From Acanthacorydalis orientalis (taxonomy: Eukaryota > Arthropoda > Insecta > Megaloptera > Corydalidae), in contig CM068320.1 of the NCBI GenBank assembly GCA_034766995.1, forward strand, positions 9,645,001 to 9,709,000: a stretch of 64,000 nt of DNA, written 5' to 3'. Every line of letters starts with the position of its first letter. The stretch's first letter is position 1. This document shows, piece by piece, positions 58,610-64,000 of this stretch. The notes beneath the pieces are model-generated. The model did not search any database. It was not told the DNA's origin and saw only the letters and a program-made list of their open reading frames with translations. The position numbers were made by a program, and so were the translations under genes.

Positions 58610-59680
58610 ACATATAAAACCGAATAAACGCATTTCCGTTCCATTTTGTTAAATGTTTTTAATTCAGTAGTATACAGTTTTGTTCTAGTACACAAAAATT
58701 TTTCTATTTATTCAGTATACTATATTTCCAATTAAAAAAAAATGCACACAAATGTTTTATTGTAAGTAATCACAGACACTACTTTTCTTTTCGATAAAAT
58801 ATAATGATGAAAAGTGTAATACACATTTACGTTCCACCATATCAAACAAATATTTAATTATGTAAAAAAAAAATAAGAAATATTTAATGCCATACTATAA
58901 GATCATATTCTTAAAGCGTACATATTAATACAATAAAAAAATAAGAAAGGAAATAGCATGCTCGAAAAAAAGTAACACGTATTGTTGTAAAAGCATTCAC
59001 TCGAGAACATTTTTTTTACTAGTCTATCATGTAAATTTTATTATAGATAGCCATTTAAAATATTCATATTTGTAAGTAATTTTAATCAAAAATTTGTACG
59101 AAATACGGAAAAATATGAGCTCAAGCAACTTAACAAAAGACCAGACGACTAATAGCCAAGTCTAGAAACTAGACATCAGATAATGTTAAAATGGGTTCTA
59201 AAATGTTTCTTAGTAATAAATATTTTGTTGTTCAACTATAAAAATAGTATTTAAAGCTTCTTATTTATAAAAAGGTCAACACCGCACTGCATGTCAACGT
59301 GCCATTAAAAAAAAATGTATGCAGTATATAAGGCAAACAAAAAATGAAAATAGAAATTAAAGAAATAAATATTTAATTAAAAACTATATTAGTAGAACTT
59401 TAATACCGCAAATTTTTTAATAAAATATTTATTATTAAAAGAATTTAAGAAAATACGGTTTTATTTATTTTGTGTGAATTAAAATAAAACATACAAAAAT
59501 AGCGAAAAAGAAATATGTTCATACAGGATATAAAATTAATTTTATAATCGCAAATATTCGCAATATACATTTCATTCTTCTTTTGAAATTATGCTGCTTA
59601 TTACAATACAATTTCAGTTTAAGAATTCCTCAGTTTTGTAACTATTTTAATAATGTTTATTATAAATTTGTATTTGTGAG
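58610..59680. other. No gene recognised
   Basis: AT-rich sequence with no supported feature. Confidence 0.55.
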
Positions 59681-59688
59681 TACACATA

Positions 59689-59702
59689 TGTATATATACT
59701 CG

Positions 59703-59775
<73 letters not shown>
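59689..59775. repeat. (TA)n(TG)n(TA)n microsatellite
   Basis: A TG core of about 20 bases flanked by TA on both sides. Confidence 0.95.
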
Positions 59776-59859
59776 TTGATTTGGAAGCAGTTACAAAAAT
59801 TTCTTATAATAAATCATCAAGACTGAAAATGATGAAAACAATATACATTGTATTATAAG

Positions 59860-60770
59860 CATGTATGTAGTATAATAGATTTTAAAAAGCATACTACAAA
59901 AAAATAAGAAGAAACTATTCATTACTACTAATCGACAAAGAATAATAATTAATTTAATGATTTTTTGATGGTTTAATCTTCACTTATGAGACCATTCAAT
60001 TATAAACAAACGTTTAAAACATAATTTTAATTGAGAATAGTTTCAACGTTTGCACTTACAATTATTTTTTTAAAAATTACATTTATGTATTAAAATTTAC
60101 TTTTAAAAAAATCGTTGTGTTTTCAAATTTAAGCACAAATTACTTTTATTTTGTCAAAAATACTCTCTAGTCCGTTTAATAAGGCATTTTGTTGAAACTA
60201 TCATATCAAACGACCAAAATACATATTAAATCAATGAACAAATTTTTTTTATTAAAAATAATTTTCGAATTTGTTTACTAGTAATTTGGTACTACAAAAT
60301 GACAATTCATTCACATTACTTATTCATTTTGTGTTCATTACAGATAAGTAATAATTTTTGAAATAAGGATTCATTTCTACAAGAAGAGAGAATCAAACCA
60401 TATTGTTTCATTATTCACTTTGTACATATTTTGTCATAAAATCTTGATTTTACATACACTTTATAACCTTAATCATAATAATTCGAAATGATCAATATAC
60501 GTATACACGTTTATCAATATGAAATACAGTCTAAAGCGAAAGTTTTTGTTATGTTATAAATATCTCGAAGTGTGGATATGTATATATGTGTACAGATAAG
60601 TGTGTGGGTAATACGGGAGTGTGTATATATATGTATATACGTATATGTTTGTTAAATACATGTGTGTATAGATCTTAGCTGTAGCTTAAATGAGTCAGAG
60701 GCGTTTGTAAATACGAAAACGATACAGTAGATAATTCTGACTTCAAGTAGCTACATCACACAGAATGCGA
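59860..60770. other. No gene recognised
   Basis: AT-rich sequence becoming less so after 60560, with mixed TG/TA stretches at 60575-60665. Confidence 0.5.
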
Positions 60771-60779
60771 AATATTGCG

Positions 60780-61165
60780 TGGGTAGTTCAACATTGACGT
60801 TGTTGATACCGGGAGAGTAGGCTGGAATTACTGGCAGTTACGAGGGAATCCCCGGCATCGTGGGCGGACGAATGCGTACCGATGTACCGCACTCTACCCT
60901 GGACCCAGCTACGCGTGCCACCGTCGGCGCGCTTCCAGCACCCACGCATCAAGCAACCAGTCAGCCAAAGCGTTATCAGTTTTGTGAATGGGGCGCTGCA
61001 CACAAGCATACACCACCGCTCTGCCCTTCGCCCGTACATCCCACGCACCGACTACCCCTGCACTGGGTGTAGGTCGAACGGTTGCAGAGAGCGGTAGAGC
61101 GACCGATTACGGGACAAACGGGCGTGGGTGGTGTCATGAACAGGTTCTTTACGCCTGGTTGAACC
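60780..61165. other. GC-rich island, about 385 bp, unassigned
   Basis: This is the longest GC- and CpG-rich stretch in the window and it lacks any microsatellite. Frames of 66-86 codons cross it on both strands (for example 60788-61048 minus and 60860-61072 plus), but none has a recognisable domain and all overlap each other. GGGCGTGGGTGG near 61118-61129 is KLF/Egr-like. It may be a promoter, an enhancer, an untranslated exon or a noncoding RNA exon. Confidence 0.45.
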
Positions 61166-61340
61166 AAAACAGCCATGTAATATTTACCTACACTATTTCG
61201 TCTTCTTAATTGTGTATTTTGTACATTTCATTAGAACATTTCGACAAAAGGGGTACACGTGAATCTACTATTTAAACCATAGTGATTTTTTTCTCTTTCA
61301 CACATAAATTCTACAAAATCGATATGAAGACCTTTACAAT

Positions 61341-61383
<43 letters not shown>
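61341..61383. repeat. (CA)n(TA)n microsatellite
   Basis: ACACACAC then TA repeats. Confidence 0.95.
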
Positions 61384-61384
<1 letters not shown>

Positions 61385-61389
61385 CGCTG

Positions 61390-62870
61390 TACATTAAATA
61401 TTTAATGAAATACTAGCATAAATAAGACAACTTCTTTAAAAATTTAATAATAACTATTTTTTAATGTAAAAAATATTATCATTTCATCATATTATATTTA
61501 AAATATTTAACTACTTATAATGCAAAATTGGATAATTATTATGGATTTTAAATTATTATGGATAATAATTTCAAATATTTAACTACTTATAATTAAAAAA
61601 TGGATAAAATAGATTTTTAACAACTAATCACTATACCCATTTATTGGTAAAAAAAATTATAATAACCTCGTATTTATAGTTAACAACTGAATGAAATCTG
61701 AATCTATGCTTAAAAAAATAAATAACCCTTTTTAATAATATAAAAAAATAATTAAAAATTAAATAATGCTTTGCATGTATTAAATTTTTCAAAAATTTTT
61801 TCATTGACGGTTATTTTTTAAAATTATTGTTTTCACATAAATGATTCTTTAAAAATAAGTAAGGCATTTAAAGATAATAAATATTTACAAACAACAAAAT
61901 AGAATACTGATTTGCTGTAATATTTATTTAAACTAATCTAATAGATTAAGGTACATTTATATAGCAAATATCTTAAGAACACATTAAATTTATTAGATGT
62001 AAGGTACAATTTTAGATATTTCATGAAACAAAATCTCTCTCAAAAACAAAAATTAACTCAATATTGGCTAAAATTATAAAAATAACTTTAAATTGAACTA
62101 CTTAATATATTCACCGTTTAAAATATGTATGTACATAATACTTTTTGCAAAACATTATCCAATGAATTTTCAAACATTAATCGAAAAATATACTTATCAA
62201 ATATTTGTACAAGTAGACAAAAAATTATCATTTTACAGATTTTTAAATTCTTACATTTTAAATATTTTTCTAAGTGAGACGAATTGGATTTTATTTGTCT
62301 ACCTAAATGATTTTTTAACGTAATATTGAATAAACTGTCTTTACATTTATCTCAAAACTTACACAAATTAATGACAATGTATCTGGCATAAAAAATATAA
62401 ACTTACTATGCACTTCCTATTCAAATATAAGTCAACAAAATATTCAGTAAACGATATACAGAAATGGTGTGTGCTATCAATTCTGAATTAAAATGTTTGT
62501 ATTATAAAAATAATTTACGCACATTCTACAAAAACTGTAACTAAAAATCAAAATATCATTTCATGGCCGTATATTATATGAATATTCAATTCTTAAACTT
62601 TACTTTTTAAACCCACCAGATAGTACTTAACGGTAAAATAAACAACTTATTCATATAAATTTCATTTTTTTTTCAAATTAAACCACTAGACGATTTTTAT
62701 TCATATTAGAGATTCCATAGTTCCAGTTGTCTTATTCTAGATTGACTTACTTTAAATTCACAGCTTAATTTTAATATTTTTTTACAACATTACTAAAAAA
62801 TGAAAATAATTTAATATATTTTTTTATGTTTAAATATCATTACATATCAAATGTGTACTTATAAATGGGT
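61390..62870. other. No gene recognised
   Basis: Very AT-rich sequence. A near-identical 20-base stretch (AAATATTTAACTACTTATAA) occurs twice at 61501 and 61573 as a local duplication. Confidence 0.55.
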
Positions 62871-62875
62871 ATGTA

Positions 62876-62887
62876 TGTACACATATA

Positions 62888-62961
<74 letters not shown>
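62876..62961. repeat. (TG)n(TA)n microsatellite
   Basis: TGTGTGTG then TA for about 64 bases. Confidence 0.95.
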
Positions 62962-62963
<2 letters not shown>

Positions 62964-62969
62964 ATAAAT

Positions 62970-63760
62970 ATAAGTGTATTTTAAGCAAAAAACTAATATA
63001 AAAAAATAAACATTATTCGTTACGATTTTAAAAATTGCAATAATATTATTATATGGAATTCGACTGGAATTCTATTTCGTCCGAATGCCTTTCTCTTTCA
63101 CTTGCCTTGCCTTTTCTTTTCCTGTCGCCCAATAAGTTTTATTTTTTTTCAAGATATTGTTTTATTCCATTAGTACGGTGCACCCAAATTTATCAAATTT
63201 TCATCCATTTTTAATATGATTTAATTTTGAATAGTAATAGTTTAACCAGACTTCTTCGGTTATTTAAATGAAATGCGTATGTTCATATTTTCACATTCCA
63301 TAACCATTTTTATTATCTACACTTCTAATGTTTTTCTCAAATTGTTTTTTCTTTTCATTTTTTACTTATTTTATAAGAAGCAAGTTCTTGATGAATTTTT
63401 CCTCTGAAGTTTGTACATTACTCATTAGGTTACATTTCTTTTCGGTACACAGGCGGTCGAACTATGGAGTTCTTTTTTTATACTGGAGTTCTTTTGTTTC
63501 TTCGTTGATTTTTTTGTTTCATTGGGACATTTTCTCATTATTATCCATACCGTTAATTCAGCGAAAATTCTTGTTTCAAATTTACTTTTAAGTCTATTAC
63601 TTCATCTGTATTTTATTACAGTCAAATTGTTTTACGTTTATTAAATTATTTGTAATTATTACATATAAATATCTGCTTCAAAAATTAGTGTTACAGAGTT
63701 TAGTACAGTAGTTTAAATTAATTAAAAAGAAAAAGTTAAGCCATTAAAAAGATAATTCAA
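62970..63760. other. No gene recognised
   Basis: T-rich sequence. An 87-codon Phe/Ser-rich frame (63328-63591) reflects T-richness rather than a gene. Confidence 0.5.
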
Positions 63761-63762
63761 TA

Positions 63763-63766
<4 letters not shown>

Positions 63767-63817
<51 letters not shown>
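63767..63817. repeat. (TA)n microsatellite
   Basis: Uninterrupted TA tract. Confidence 0.95.
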
Positions 63818-63821
<4 letters not shown>

Positions 63822-63884
63822 ATATAGACATACGATGTACCTACATAAACATACACATAAACTCGAGAAAATATATAAGCTCAG

Positions 63885-64000
63885 GTGGAAACACGCAAGT
63901 CTTGCGGCCCAGTCCATGCCTGGCGCGTCTCATTCAATGTTGCTGAGATACGCCTACGCCAGCTTTTTCACCCGACCGTCTGTCTCACTCACGCTCTCTT
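63885..64000. other. GC-rich stretch at window edge
   Basis: The last 115 bases are markedly less AT-rich (CTTGCGGCCCAGTCC, CCTGGCGCGTC, CACCCGACCGTC). It may be the start of a promoter or exon that continues outside the window. No frame can be judged from this length. Confidence 0.3.

Overview
This window looks like gene-poor nuclear DNA from an insect. It is very AT-rich, has no bacterial-style gene packing and no recognisable host protein-coding gene. It carries long (TA)n, (CA)n and (ACAT)n microsatellites roughly every 1.3 kb. The transposon set is typical of insects: several lineages of mariner/IS630-Tc1 elements, an RTE-type retrotransposon 3' fragment, a Helentron/Helitron deletion derivative, hAT pieces, a piggyBac-type MITE and a pogo/Tigger-like MITE. 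A hymenopteran such as an ant, bee or wasp is my best guess from the mariner and IS630 mix. That guess is inference only, since no species-diagnostic gene is present.

Layout. 0-5 kb: a mariner/Tc1 chimera, a GC-rich island with a palindromic RFX-type X-box, the 3' end of a cecropia-type mariner, and a near full-length IS630-type element (3304-4581). 5-8.4 kb: AT-rich DNA, a small GC island near 6.35 kb, and one copy of a Helitron-like repeat family ending at 8365. 8.46-9.9 kb: a Helentron derivative in which the N-terminal DUF6570-like region is joined to the C-terminal endonuclease, bounded by a 15-bp perfect inverted repeat. 9.95-10.4 kb: a pogo/Tigger-like MITE. 11.4-13.06 kb: a second Helitron-like copy and the 3' third of an RTE-type element. 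13.8-25 kb: a MITE, four mariner/IS630 elements, a Tc1 relic, a piggyBac-type MITE and many microsatellites. 25-35 kb: mostly AT-rich sequence with one rearranged mariner derivative. 35.5-38.9 kb: an internally deleted hAT element, a third Helitron-like copy and a decayed mariner. 39-64 kb: AT-rich sequence with four more copies of the deleted mariner family, a full-length mariner relic (46781-47968), a second MITE copy, a hAT end, and four GC-rich islands (49.83, 52.55, 60.78 and 63.89 kb) that may be promoters, exons or regulatory elements of genes lying partly outside the window.

No intact autonomous transposon was found: every transposase or reverse transcriptase I could read is truncated, frameshifted or interrupted by stops. 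The most notable structures are three. First, a mariner family that keeps DNA-binding domain sequence but has lost the catalytic domain, in five copies, one with an open 69-codon frame. Second, the Helentron DUF6570-endonuclease fusion. Third, a three-copy repeat family whose ends all read CTRR followed by T, as Helitron 3' ends do. I saw no defence system, CRISPR array, rRNA or tRNA gene.
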